Positions 1-7,991 of a stretch of 64,000 nt of DNA are shown piece by piece (position 1 is the stretch's first letter; each line of letters starts with the position of its first letter). Source of the stretch: Kaistella carnis (GTDB lineage Bacteria > Bacteroidota > Bacteroidia > Flavobacteriales > Weeksellaceae); assembly GCF_003860585.1 (NCBI RefSeq), contig NZ_CP034159.1, forward strand, positions 1,054,001-1,118,000, given 5' to 3'. A model generated the notes under the pieces. It saw only the letters and a program-made list of their open reading frames with translations, was not told the DNA's origin and ran no database searches. The position numbers and the translations under genes were made by a program.

Positions 1-721
1 TCACCTCGTGTTTGCGGTGCTTCATACGGTCTTTCACTTTCAACTGCCATTTTCCATCATCTCTCGGATCGATGTCTTTCACGGCGTGATACAAAAAGAC
101 CTCTACGTTGGAATCATCTACAAGATAACGTCCCATTTTTCGTGTGAGTGTGCCGAAATTAACATCCGTTCCTAAATCCATTTTGGTGGCTGCCAAAACT
201 TCATTCTCTTTTCTTTTGCTCATAATAAGCGGAATCCATTCGCGAAGTTTATCATGGTCCATGGTAAACTGCATTCCCTTAAAAAGTTCAGATTGGGTCA
301 TTTTTTCATGACGCTTTCTTAAAAACTCTGCATCACCCTCGCCAAAAACCAAACTCATGTGAGGACATGAATTAATAAATTTGTTGGGATGATCAATATA
401 GTTTTTATCAACCAAATAAGACCAGAACTGTTTTGAAATTTCAAACTGTTCGGCAATTTTTTCAGCTTTGGAGATTTCGATGGAGCCATCTTCTTTTTGT
501 GGCGTATAATTGAGTTCACAAAAAGCGGAATGTCCTGTACCAGCGTTATTCCAGGCAGCAGAGCTCTCGCGTGCAAAGCGTCCTAAACGCTCGAAAATAG
601 CAATATTTAAAGAAGGATCGAGTTCATGAAGCATCGTTCCAAGTGTGGCACTCATGATTCCACCGCCAATTAAAACCACGTCGTAATGAGATTTTGGGAT
701 GGGATGATTGTTTGAAGGCAT
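1..721 (-). CDS. mqo: Malate:quinone oxidoreductase, N-terminal part (3' end outside window)
   Basis: FAD-dependent, membrane-associated enzyme that oxidises malate to oxaloacetate and passes electrons to the quinone pool, bypassing soluble malate dehydrogenase. I translated the minus strand from the ATG at 719-721 and get 240 codons before the window edge. A dinucleotide-binding GGGIMS motif lies at residues 19-24 and the acidic end of the second beta strand (FER) at 43-45. The following RESSAAWNNAGTGHSAFCEL stretch is characteristic of Mqo. The gene is monocistronic as far as can be seen and is separated from trhA by about 300 bp. Identification is from family knowledge of the conserved N-terminus; the C-terminal half is not visible. 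Confidence 0.93.
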   Translation of the reverse strand, partial: MPSNNHPIPKSHYDVVLIGGGIMSATLGTMLHELDPSLNIAIFERLGRFARESSAAWNNAGTGHSAFCELNYTPQKEDGSIEISKAEKIAEQFEISKQFWSYLVDKNYIDHPNKFINSCPHMSLVFGEGDAEFLRKRHEKMTQSELFKGMQFTMDHDKLREWIPLIMSKRKENEVLAATKMDLGTDVNFGTLTRKMGRYLVDDSNVEVFLYHAVKDIDPRDDGKWQLKVKDRMKHRKHEV

Positions 722-1037
722 AATTTATTATTTAAGTGATACGAATTTCGGGAAAAGTTTTGTTTCAGGCCGTGTTCTCGCTGTTAAATTTAACTTAAAG
801 TAAACCTAAAACAGATCTTAAAACGAAGGTTTATAAAGACGCTTTGTATTATCAAAATTTTCGCCACTCAGGTTCGAGAAATCTTTAAATAAATGATTGT
901 AGCCATAGAAATTATCCATGAAAATGATTTTGTTTTCTACGTGTTTTTTCATTGAAGAATTTATCCTTTTGGGAGATTGTATAAATTTAAATCAAAGATG
1001 TTTTAATGATGTTAAAACATTTTTTCTACCTAAAGAA
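722..1037. other. Intergenic region between mqo and trhA
   Basis: This 316 bp stretch separates mqo from the trhA stop codon, both on the minus strand. The only coding candidate is a short minus-strand frame at 818-952, listed separately. A plus-strand frame at 918-1109 runs into the 3' end of trhA and looks like chance. I see no strong terminator hairpin. Confidence 0.5.
818..952 (-). CDS. Candidate small protein, 44 aa (or 33 aa from the inner ATG)
   Basis: A minus-strand frame starts at ATG 950-952 (alternative ATG 917-919) and ends with TAA at 818-820. It lies 85 bp downstream of trhA on the same strand, so it could be a third gene of the gpsA-trhA unit. The product would be rich in Phe, Tyr, Asn and Lys (for example NFYGYNHLFKDF) with no membrane segment. 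I do not recognise it. The only support is codon-like composition and position; chance is a real alternative. Confidence 0.25.
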   Translation of the reverse strand: MKKHVENKIIFMDNFYGYNHLFKDFSNLSGENFDNTKRLYKPSF

Positions 1038-1712
1038 TTATTGGTGATGTCCAGAAACGGGAATTACATAAAAATACACCGAAATAAAATGACAAAACGT
1101 ACCCAATAAAACAAATAGATGAAAAATAGCATGATTGAACTTGAGTCGGTCAATACTGTACAAAACCGCACCTACCGTATAAGCAATTCCACCGCCAATA
1201 AGCCACGCAACTCCATTAAAATCAAGGGAATTTAAAAGACTCTTAAAACTGAAAATAATAAGCCAACCCATGGCGACATAAAGAAGAGTTGATAAAACAT
1301 TGAATCTTCCGGTAAAGAAAATTTTAAAAATTATTCCTATTAAAGCGATGCTCCAAACAATAGAAAAAATGGTAAATCCTTCAGGACCATTAAGAGAAAC
1401 CAATACAAACGGGGTATAACTTCCGGCAATTAAAACATAGATCGCGGCGTGATCAAAAATATTTAAGCGATACCTGAGTTTAGGCGTTTCTGAAAAATGA
1501 TAGAGCGTGGAAGCCAGATAAAGCACAATCATACTCAGTCCAAAAATAGGAAAACTGATGAGTACCCAGATATTTCCCAAAGCAATGGCTTTAAAAACAA
1601 GTAAGATTAAGGCAACAACGCTCAACAATAACCCAGCAAAATGAGACCAAATATTCAACTGTTCTTCCAGTTTTGAATAGGTATGAATTTCATATTGCTT
1701 TGGAGGTTTCAT
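1038..1712 (-). CDS. trhA: Hemolysin III / TrhA (PAQR superfamily) membrane protein
   Basis: Seven-transmembrane protein of the HlyIII/PAQR family. Bacterial members are linked to membrane-fluidity homeostasis; the hemolysin name is historical. The 224 aa length is typical. Family signatures are visible: an N-terminal EEQLNIWSHFAG motif (about residues 16-27), a central LYHFS...FDHAAIYVLIAGSYTPF region with the conserved Ser, His and Asp, and C-terminal HAIFHLFVLLGTFCHF with the conserved His pair. Those polar residues form the metal-dependent hydrolase-like site of the superfamily. Its ATG overlaps the gpsA stop codon by one base (TGATG), so the two genes are very probably co-transcribed and translationally coupled, linking phospholipid precursor supply with membrane homeostasis. 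Confidence 0.9.
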   Translation of the reverse strand: MKPPKQYEIHTYSKLEEQLNIWSHFAGLLLSVVALILLVFKAIALGNIWVLISFPIFGLSMIVLYLASTLYHFSETPKLRYRLNIFDHAAIYVLIAGSYTPFVLVSLNGPEGFTIFSIVWSIALIGIIFKIFFTGRFNVLSTLLYVAMGWLIIFSFKSLLNSLDFNGVAWLIGGGIAYTVGAVLYSIDRLKFNHAIFHLFVLLGTFCHFISVYFYVIPVSGHHQ

Positions 1713-2740
1713 CAGTTCAGTTGCAAGGTTAAATTTTTAAAGTTGGTTTCGGCACTCTCTTCCTGATACAATATTCTGTAAATCGCGTCAATAATCGGTG
1801 TCTTAATATTCTTATCTTTCGCTGTCTGATAAACTGAATCTGCAGCGTAGTAGCCTTCTGCAATCATGTTCATTGACTGAATAGCCGATTTCACGGTGTA
1901 ACCTTTACCAATGAGATTTCCCAGGTTTCTGTTTCTGGAAAATAAGGAATAAGCAGTCACCAGTAGATCCCCAAGATAAGCACTGTCATTCACATCTCTA
2001 GGAACTTCATATACGGCTTCCAGAAAAACTTCCATCTCGCGAATGGCGTTCGAAACAAATACCGCAGTAAAGTTATCACCATATCCCAAACCACTGGAAA
2101 TCCCGGCGCCGACAGCATAAATATTTTTCAGAATAGCACTGTATTCATTGCCTAAAATATCTTTGCTGGTATGAACATTTATAAAATCTGAAGAAAATAA
2201 ATCTTTCATTTTCTTGGCAACCTCATCATCCGCAACCGCAATTGTTAAATAAGACAACCGTTCCATTCCAACTTCTTCAGCATGACAGGGACCTGCAATA
2301 ACGGCCTGATTTCGGAAGCCGATTTTAAATTCGTCGCGCAGATAATTGCCAACCACATCGTTTACTTTTGGCACAATTCCTTTAATTGCAGATACAAAAA
2401 TTTTATTTTCGTAGTTGCACGTCATTTTATCCATCGCATCGGAAAGATAAATAGATGGTGTTGCTAAAACCACAACTTCACAAGCTGAAACCAACTCATT
2501 AATATCGGTGGTTACTTTTAAATTTTTCACGTCAAAAGACACGGAAGTGAGGTACGTTGGATTATGACCCCGCAATTCGATGGCACCTTTTACAAATTCA
2601 TTCCGTACACACCAATGCACCACTTTACAATTTTCTACCAGCATTTTCACAATCGCCGTGGCGAAACTTCCGCTACCTACTACTCCAACAGGAATTTCAT
2701 GTTTCGGAATTTTCTTATCGGAATTTATCTTTTTTGTCAT
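1712..2740 (-). CDS. gpsA: Glycerol-3-phosphate dehydrogenase [NAD(P)+]
   Basis: Cytoplasmic enzyme reducing dihydroxyacetone phosphate to sn-glycerol 3-phosphate, the backbone for phospholipid synthesis. 342 aa, full length. The N-terminal Rossmann motif GVVGSGSFATAIVKML is at about residues 19-34. The catalytic-core motifs follow: VSAIKGI with the conserved Lys, AGPCHAEEV, and LKNIYAVGAGISSGLGYGDN. This matches the GpsA family rather than the FAD-linked GlpD. First gene of a two-gene unit with trhA, one-base overlap. No regulatory site is obvious in the upstream 200 bp. Confidence 0.96.
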   Translation of the reverse strand: MTKKINSDKKIPKHEIPVGVVGSGSFATAIVKMLVENCKVVHWCVRNEFVKGAIELRGHNPTYLTSVSFDVKNLKVTTDINELVSACEVVVLATPSIYLSDAMDKMTCNYENKIFVSAIKGIVPKVNDVVGNYLRDEFKIGFRNQAVIAGPCHAEEVGMERLSYLTIAVADDEVAKKMKDLFSSDFINVHTSKDILGNEYSAILKNIYAVGAGISSGLGYGDNFTAVFVSNAIREMEVFLEAVYEVPRDVNDSAYLGDLLVTAYSLFSRNRNLGNLIGKGYTVKSAIQSMNMIAEGYYAADSVYQTAKDKNIKTPIIDAIYRILYQEESAETNFKNLTLQLN

Positions 2741-2899
2741 AGTTTAAAAACTTGGTTACTTTTCAGTAATTGGGGGACGTATAATCTTTCAGTACAAATA
2801 TATTAAAGCTTTCTGAGATAGTAAAAACAATGTTTCTAATAAGTAGATCGGGTTTTAAAATACGAATCGTTAGAAAAAATCGTTTTTAATTATATTTTA

Positions 2900-2907
2900 T
2901 AAATTTG
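2900..2907 (+). promoter_or_regulatory. Putative -7 promoter element (TAAATTTG)
   Basis: Perfect match to the Bacteroidota -7 consensus TAnnTTTG, about 40 bp upstream of the M23 peptidase ATG at 2946. No convincing -33 TTG partner is seen. Confidence 0.55.
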
Positions 2908-2945
2908 CACCCTGATTTTTAAAATAAGAACTTACTCTAAATCAT

Positions 2946-3836
2946 ATGAAGAATTTTTTGAGCAGTAAAAAAAATATAAACCTGATTCTGGGAATATTAG
3001 CTTTCGTTATTTTCGCTCAGGCATTGTTGATCGGAAAACTATATGCGGAGAAAGATTACAAATCCTACCAGGTCAATTTGGTTCCCATTAAAACCGAGAA
3101 AGACAGCATAGATTATTTAAGTATGAAGAACGACCTGGCGTTAGTTGATCACACCGTGAGACAACTTAATTCTTTTCTGGCTTCTAAAAACTTAAGCGAC
3201 GGAAAAATTGAAATGTTGGCGCAGGACAGTATTTCCAATGCCGTGTATCTTGCGAAACAAACCAATCGCTACAGTCAATACTTAATGGACCTTCATAATA
3301 AATTACAGCAAGTTCCCCTCGGAATTCCGACCGATGGCTACATTTCTTCCCAGTTTGGAAAACGCGTAAATCCAATTCCAACGAAAGTTATGATGGCTTC
3401 TATGTCCGCGCCAAAAGCAGAAGTTAAAATTGTAGAGGAAAAAGACAGTCTGGGAAATGTCATCAAAAAAACAATTCCGGCACCGGTAGTTTCACAAAAC
3501 AATGCACCGGCTGAGAAAGATCAAATCCAGTTTCACAAAGGTTTAGACATCGGGGTTGCGTATGGCAGCGATGTTCGAAGTGCGGCTTCCGGAAAAGTTA
3601 TTTTTGCGGGCGTAAAAGGAGGTTATGGAAACTGTGTGATTATTTCCCATGGCAACGGACTCGATACTTTATACGGCCATTTATCAACCATCATGGTCAA
3701 AGCAAATGATGTGGTTAAAGTAAACGATGTGATTGCAAAATCAGGTAATTCAGGTCGTTCAACCGGACCCCATCTTCACTATGAAGTTCATAAAAATAAT
3801 ACCCCGGTTAATCCGAAATTATTTATGAATTTGTAG
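2946..3836 (+). CDS. M23 family metallopeptidase (LytM/peptidoglycan endopeptidase), membrane-anchored
   Basis: Predicted zinc-dependent peptidoglycan hydrolase facing the periplasm. A hydrophobic segment at residues 11-30 should act as signal anchor. The LytM catalytic domain occupies about residues 126-296: HxxxD zinc ligands at H197 and D201, a YGHLS motif with H245, and the HLH motif at H276/H278. All zinc and catalytic residues are present, so it should be active rather than an EnvC/NlpD-like activator. Odd point: the usual short link between the GKRVNP strand and the FHKGLD motif is replaced by an insert of about 45 residues (roughly 147-192) with a charged, proline-rich sequence. Monocistronic, followed by a terminator-like hairpin. 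Confidence 0.9.
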   Translation: MKNFLSSKKNINLILGILAFVIFAQALLIGKLYAEKDYKSYQVNLVPIKTEKDSIDYLSMKNDLALVDHTVRQLNSFLASKNLSDGKIEMLAQDSISNAVYLAKQTNRYSQYLMDLHNKLQQVPLGIPTDGYISSQFGKRVNPIPTKVMMASMSAPKAEVKIVEEKDSLGNVIKKTIPAPVVSQNNAPAEKDQIQFHKGLDIGVAYGSDVRSAASGKVIFAGVKGGYGNCVIISHGNGLDTLYGHLSTIMVKANDVVKVNDVIAKSGNSGRSTGPHLHYEVHKNNTPVNPKLFMNL

Positions 3837-3858
3837 TAAATAAATTTTTAAAATATTG

Positions 3859-3892
3859 ACGCTTTTGAATTTATCAGGAGCGTTTTTTTTAT
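3859..3892 (+). terminator. Probable rho-independent terminator after the M23 gene
   Basis: ACGCT...AGCGT stem with an inner TGA/TCA pair, followed by a run of eight T. It starts 23 bp after the stop codon. Confidence 0.5.
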
Positions 3893-4096
3893 GGAAAAAT
3901 CTTTTCGGACAAACATATAACAGTTTAGGACCTTCACGGTTTATTTACTTAGTCAGAACGTTAAGCTGAAAAAATACTTTGCTGCATTCCTAAAAATGAA
4001 CTTTTGAAGGAAGAACTTTTTTTCATTTTATTTAAATCCTTTGTTTAGAAAAAATTACTGAAATTTGCAGTTCGTCCAAAAAAATGAAGTTGAGTT

Positions 4097-6214
4097 ATGA
4101 AACTATGTATTGCTGAAAAGCCAAGTGTTGCCCGTGATATTGCCAAAGTATTGGGGGCAGATACGCCCAAACAAGGCTATTTTGAAGGCAATGGCTATTG
4201 GGTAACCTGGACGTTTGGTCATCTCTGCACGCTCAAAGAACCGCACGATTACGGACCACATCTTAAATCCTGGAACCTTATCTTTCTTCCCATTATTCCT
4301 GATCCTTTCGGAATTAAACTTATTTCGAATCCCGGTGTAGAAAAACAATTTAAAATCATTGAAAAACTGGTCGCGGATTGTGAAGAAGTCATTAACTGTG
4401 GGGATGCGGGACAGGAAGGAGAAGTTATTCAAAGATGGGTTCTACACAAAGCTAAATGCAAAAAACCCATCAAAAGACTTTGGATTTCTTCCCTTACAGA
4501 AGCCGCAATTAAAGAAGGTTTTAACAATTTGAAACCGTCGAAAGATTATCAAAATCTTTATTTGGCAGGAAACGCGCGTGCCATTGGAGACTGGCTTTTA
4601 GGAATTAACGCCACCCGTTTATTTACCCGCAAATTCGGCGGAAATAAAAGTGTACTTTCTATAGGCCGTGTTCAAACTCCTACCCTCGCGATGCTTGTTC
4701 AGAGACAAAAAGAAATGGATGCCTTTAATACTGAAGATTATTGGGAACTGAAAACGAAATATCGGGACGTAGTTTTCAATGCCGCAATTGACCGCTTAAA
4801 AACGAAAGAAAAAGCCGAAAAAGGCCTGGAATATTTGAAACAGCATCCTTTTGAAATTATCTCTTTTGAAATTAAAGAAGGAAAAGAAAAAAATCCGCGC
4901 CTTTTTGATTTGACAGCTTTGCAAGTGGAAGCCAATAAAAAGTTCGGCTTTTCTGCAGAGCATACTCTAAAATATATTCAAAATTTATACGAGAAGAAAC
5001 ACACGACTTATCCAAGAGTAGATACCACTTACCTTTCCGAGAGTTTGCATCCCCAAATTCCCGCAATTTTACAGAGCATGAATTTCTATAAAGAATTTAC
5101 AACTCCACTTTTGGCGCAACCAATTCCAAAATCCAAAGCTGTTTTTGATGATTCGAAAGTTACGGATCACCATGCGATTATTCCAACCGAGATCGCTCCT
5201 TCATCAAATTTAAGCAGAGAAGAAAAATTGATTTATGATTTGGTGGCAAAGCGATTTATTTCTGTTTTTTATCCGGAATGTAAAATTTCAAATACTTTGG
5301 TAGAAGGTCAGGTTGGAACAATTCCTTTTAAAACTACGGGCAGACAAATCCTGGAACCGGGTTGGCGGGAAGTTTATATTAAAGATAAAAAAGAGGATAC
5401 CGAAAAGAAAGAAAAAGACGAAGAACAAACCATTCCCGAATTTAAAGTTGGGGAAAAAGGACCACACAAGCCTTTAATTCATCAGGGAAAAACCAGTCCG
5501 CCAAAACCGTACACCGAAGCAACTTTACTGCGTGCCATGGAAACCGCCGGTAAACAGGTTGATGATGAAGAACTGCGGGAAATGATGAAAAATAATGGAA
5601 TTGGAAGACCTTCTACGCGAGCCAATATTATTGAAACTCTTTTCCGCAGGAAATATATTGAGCGAAAAAAGAAAAATATTTTTGCCACTTCTACCGGTGT
5701 AGAATTGATTGACACCATTCAGGATGAATTGTTGAAAAGCCCTGAATTAACGGGAGAATGGGAATCTAAACTGCGGAAAATTGAGCGTGGCGAATATGAT
5801 GCTTCTCAGTTCAAAGAGGAATTGATCGAAATGGTGACTAATTTAACGAGAAGCGTCATCAACGAAAAAGCAAAAGTTATTTCTTTTCAGGAAGAAATTC
5901 AGCCAAAACAAAAGAAAGAAGCCACTCCCAGAAAAAATGTTGCCATTGTTTGGGAAGAAACAGATTGTCCGAAATGCAAAGAAAATAAACTGATGAAGGG
6001 AAAAACCGCCATTGGTTGTTCCAATTACAAAGGATGTGGTTTCAAAATTCCTTTTTTATTATTTGGAAAAAAGCTGACGGAAAAACAGATTCACGATCTT
6101 ATTACAAAAGGTAAATCATCTAAATTAAAAGGATTTACAGAACATCCTGAAGGTTTATCTGAAGGGATTTTACGTGTGACAAATGATTTTCTGCTTGAAC
6201 TTAAAATTGATTAG
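4097..6214 (+). CDS. topB: DNA topoisomerase III (type IA)
   Basis: Type IA topoisomerase that relaxes negative supercoils and decatenates DNA by single-strand passage. 705 aa. The TOPRIM domain opens with KLCIAEKPSVARDIAKVLG and contains the acidic motif CGDAGQEGE at 101-109. The catalytic Tyr is Y312 in TTYPRVDTTYLSE; the RPSTRANIIETLF motif appears in the second half. A C-terminal zinc ribbon (CPKC...GCSNYKGCGF) and a tail with GKSSKLKGF end the protein. The TOPRIM motif has Gly where many relatives have the second Asp of DxD; I believe this variant is common in Bacteroidota TopB and do not call it inactive. Start ATG chosen because the N-terminal strand begins at residue 1. Confidence 0.95.
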   Translation: MKLCIAEKPSVARDIAKVLGADTPKQGYFEGNGYWVTWTFGHLCTLKEPHDYGPHLKSWNLIFLPIIPDPFGIKLISNPGVEKQFKIIEKLVADCEEVINCGDAGQEGEVIQRWVLHKAKCKKPIKRLWISSLTEAAIKEGFNNLKPSKDYQNLYLAGNARAIGDWLLGINATRLFTRKFGGNKSVLSIGRVQTPTLAMLVQRQKEMDAFNTEDYWELKTKYRDVVFNAAIDRLKTKEKAEKGLEYLKQHPFEIISFEIKEGKEKNPRLFDLTALQVEANKKFGFSAEHTLKYIQNLYEKKHTTYPRVDTTYLSESLHPQIPAILQSMNFYKEFTTPLLAQPIPKSKAVFDDSKVTDHHAIIPTEIAPSSNLSREEKLIYDLVAKRFISVFYPECKISNTLVEGQVGTIPFKTTGRQILEPGWREVYIKDKKEDTEKKEKDEEQTIPEFKVGEKGPHKPLIHQGKTSPPKPYTEATLLRAMETAGKQVDDEELREMMKNNGIGRPSTRANIIETLFRRKYIERKKKNIFATSTGVELIDTIQDELLKSPELTGEWESKLRKIERGEYDASQFKEELIEMVTNLTRSVINEKAKVISFQEEIQPKQKKEATPRKNVAIVWEETDCPKCKENKLMKGKTAIGCSNYKGCGFKIPFLLFGKKLTEKQIHDLITKGKSSKLKGFTEHPEGLSEGILRVTNDFLLELKID

Positions 6215-6355
6215 AGCCGTATTGGTGTCTTAAATTCAAGATAATAATCAGCTGATCAATTTTTATTAAAGTTAAAGTTCTTCAGATTTCTTTTAAAATT
6301 TTCTAGACGTTTTTGAATCCTAAGTTTGGTAAAAATTCAGTTTAATTGAAAATAT

Positions 6356-6363
6356 TATCTTTG
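6356..6363 (+). promoter_or_regulatory. Putative -7 promoter element of slyD (TATCTTTG)
   Basis: Perfect TAnnTTTG match 86 bp upstream of the slyD ATG. It predicts a transcript leader of about 80 nt that would begin almost exactly at the first leader hairpin. Confidence 0.55.
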
Positions 6364-6366
6364 CAA

Positions 6367-6434
6367 TCAATGGGATCAAATTAAAAATAACCCATTGATC
6401 AACAAAATTTTAATAAAAGGATGATCGTATCCTT
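6367..6434 (+). promoter_or_regulatory. slyD 5' leader with two hairpins
   Basis: Two perfect inverted repeats occupy the leader: TCAATGGG (6367-6374) with CCCATTGA (6391-6398), and AAGGAT (6417-6422) with ATCCTT (6429-6434) around a 6-nt loop. The second hairpin ends 15 nt before the ATG, close to the ribosome-loading region. Such a structured leader stands out among its simple AT-rich neighbours. Function unknown. Confidence 0.4.
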
Positions 6435-6449
6435 GATAACACCCCCTTT

Positions 6450-6950
6450 ATGACTATAGACAAAAATCACGTTGTAGCATTACATTACACTTTAAACGCG
6501 CTGGAAGACAACGGCGAAAAGACTTTCATCGAAAAAACAGATTTAGAAAACCCTTTTACCTTTTTATATGGTGTAGGAATGATGTTGCCTAAATTTGAAG
6601 AAGAAATTCAGGGAATGGCTGCAGGAGAAAAAAAATCTTTCACCATTACTCCGGAAGAAGGTTACGGTGCAAAAGTAGATAACGCAACTACGCAATTGCC
6701 CGTAGAAATGTTTGCACAATCTGGTATGCCACCTGTTGGTGCCATGTTACCTTTGCAGGATCCGGAAGGAAATCATTTAAATGCTGTTGTTTTGGAAGTA
6801 ACTCCGGAAGCAGTAATTGTGGATCTCAACCATCCAATGGCGGGAAAAACTTTGCATTTCGATATCGAAGTTTCCTCTACAAGACCGGCAACCGAAGAAG
6901 AACTATCTCATGGTCACGCCCATGGCGTTGATGGTAATGAAGCACACTAA
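6450..6950 (+). CDS. slyD: FKBP-type peptidyl-prolyl cis-trans isomerase, SlyD-like
   Basis: Cytoplasmic prolyl isomerase/chaperone. 166 aa with the SlyD layout: an FKBP half (residues 1 to about 70) containing NPFTFLYGVGMMLPKFEEEIQGM, an inserted IF chaperone flap (about 75-120) beginning PEEGYGAKVD, return to the FKBP core at VDLNHPMAGKTLHFDIEV, and a short His-bearing tail (HGHAHGVDGNEAH). The His tail suggests metal (nickel) binding as in E. coli SlyD, though it is much shorter. Monocistronic with its own promoter, an unusual hairpin leader and a strong terminator. Confidence 0.92.
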   Translation: MTIDKNHVVALHYTLNALEDNGEKTFIEKTDLENPFTFLYGVGMMLPKFEEEIQGMAAGEKKSFTITPEEGYGAKVDNATTQLPVEMFAQSGMPPVGAMLPLQDPEGNHLNAVVLEVTPEAVIVDLNHPMAGKTLHFDIEVSSTRPATEEELSHGHAHGVDGNEAH

Positions 6951-6970
6951 GAACATTTTTTCTTACAATT

Positions 6971-6999
6971 AAAAGCTACGATTTTCGTAGCTTTTTTTA
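6971..6999 (+). terminator. Rho-independent terminator of slyD
   Basis: Perfect 10-bp stem AAAGCTACGA/TCGTAGCTTT with a 3-nt loop and a T run, 20 bp after the slyD stop. Confidence 0.85.
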
Positions 7000-7128
7000 T
7001 TTGCGAATATTTATTGAAATACTGATATAAATAAATTTAATTGCCAGAGAGATTTTGAACATAAGTTTATGTAAAATTACTGTTTGTTCTTTACAAACTT
7101 TGTTCAACAAAATCTCGTATTTTTAGGT

Positions 7129-7953
7129 ATGAAAAAAATATTTTATCTGGGTTTCGGAATTTTAATGATGATGAGCTGCAGCACTATGAAATACAAAGAT
7201 GTGGTTTACGGAAAAACGAAAAGCAAAGAGGATCTGAAGCTGAATATCTTTGTGCCGAAGAATTCTGAAAATAAAAAACTCCCGGTTTTGATTTTCGTGC
7301 ATGGCGGCAACTGGAACAGCGGCAATAAAGATCTATATGGTTTTTTCGGTCGGAACTTTGCAAAAAAAGATGTTGTTACGGTGATTCCTTCTTATACTTT
7401 GAGTCCAAAAGCGAATGTGGATGAAATGACGACCGAGATCGCATCAGCCGTAAAATGGGTTCAAAATAATATTTCTCAATACCACGGAGACGCAAAAAAT
7501 CTATTTGTGACAGGACATTCTGCAGGAGCACAACTGGTTACCAACGCAGTTTTAAATCCGAAATTTGGCATTGATGAAAAATCGATTTCCGGAATAATTT
7601 TAAATGACGCAGCCGGAATTGATATGAAAGATTATCTGGAAAAAAATCCGCCAACAACAAAAGACGATTATATCACAACCTGGAGTACAGATCCGCAGAA
7701 CTGGTATCAAGCCTCTCCTATTAATTTCCTGGATCAAAATTCGCCGCCTTTTTTAATATATGTCGGAACCAAAACCTATCCTTCAATCACCACGGCGAAT
7801 GAACATTTTCTTAAAAAACTGAATGAATTTCAACCGGAGGTGAAGCCGATATTTTTGAAAAAGAAACACATACCGATGATCTTACAATATTTCTTTCCTT
7901 GGAGCGATCGGTTTGATGAAACAAAAAAATTCATGGATATAAACAGCAAATAG
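7129..7953 (+). CDS. Alpha/beta hydrolase lipoprotein (esterase-like)
   Basis: Probable membrane-anchored esterase of the BD-FAE/carboxylesterase type; substrate unknown. I use the ATG at 7129 rather than the in-frame ATG at 7084 because it gives a proper lipoprotein signal: MKKIFYLGFGILMMMSC with lipidated Cys at residue 17. The oxyanion-hole motif HGGNW is at 58-62 and the nucleophile motif GHSAG at 129-133 (Ser131). Catalytic Asp and His would lie in the C-terminal third (PPFLIYVGTKTYPSI and KKHIPM regions). 274 aa. The downstream mscS follows after 38 bp on the same strand, so co-transcription is possible. Confidence 0.85.
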   Translation: MKKIFYLGFGILMMMSCSTMKYKDVVYGKTKSKEDLKLNIFVPKNSENKKLPVLIFVHGGNWNSGNKDLYGFFGRNFAKKDVVTVIPSYTLSPKANVDEMTTEIASAVKWVQNNISQYHGDAKNLFVTGHSAGAQLVTNAVLNPKFGIDEKSISGIILNDAAGIDMKDYLEKNPPTTKDDYITTWSTDPQNWYQASPINFLDQNSPPFLIYVGTKTYPSITTANEHFLKKLNEFQPEVKPIFLKKKHIPMILQYFFPWSDRFDETKKFMDINSK

Positions 7954-7991
7954 CAATCTATTTGTTTTATCTTTAGGTTAAATTTCAGCTT

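Noticed and set aside
918..1109. Plus-strand 63-aa frame between mqo and trhA
   Set aside because: Its 3' third is antisense to trhA and there is no promoter-like motif or recognisable protein sequence.
1038..1712. Hemolysin III as a genuine toxin
   Set aside because: The PAQR-type seven-helix pattern points to a membrane homeostasis protein; the toxin label is historical.
4397..4426. TopB TOPRIM motif with Gly in place of the second Asp, considered as a sign of an inactive enzyme
   Set aside because: The catalytic Tyr, RPSTRANI motif and zinc ribbon are intact and I recall the DAGQEGE form as normal in Bacteroidota TopB.
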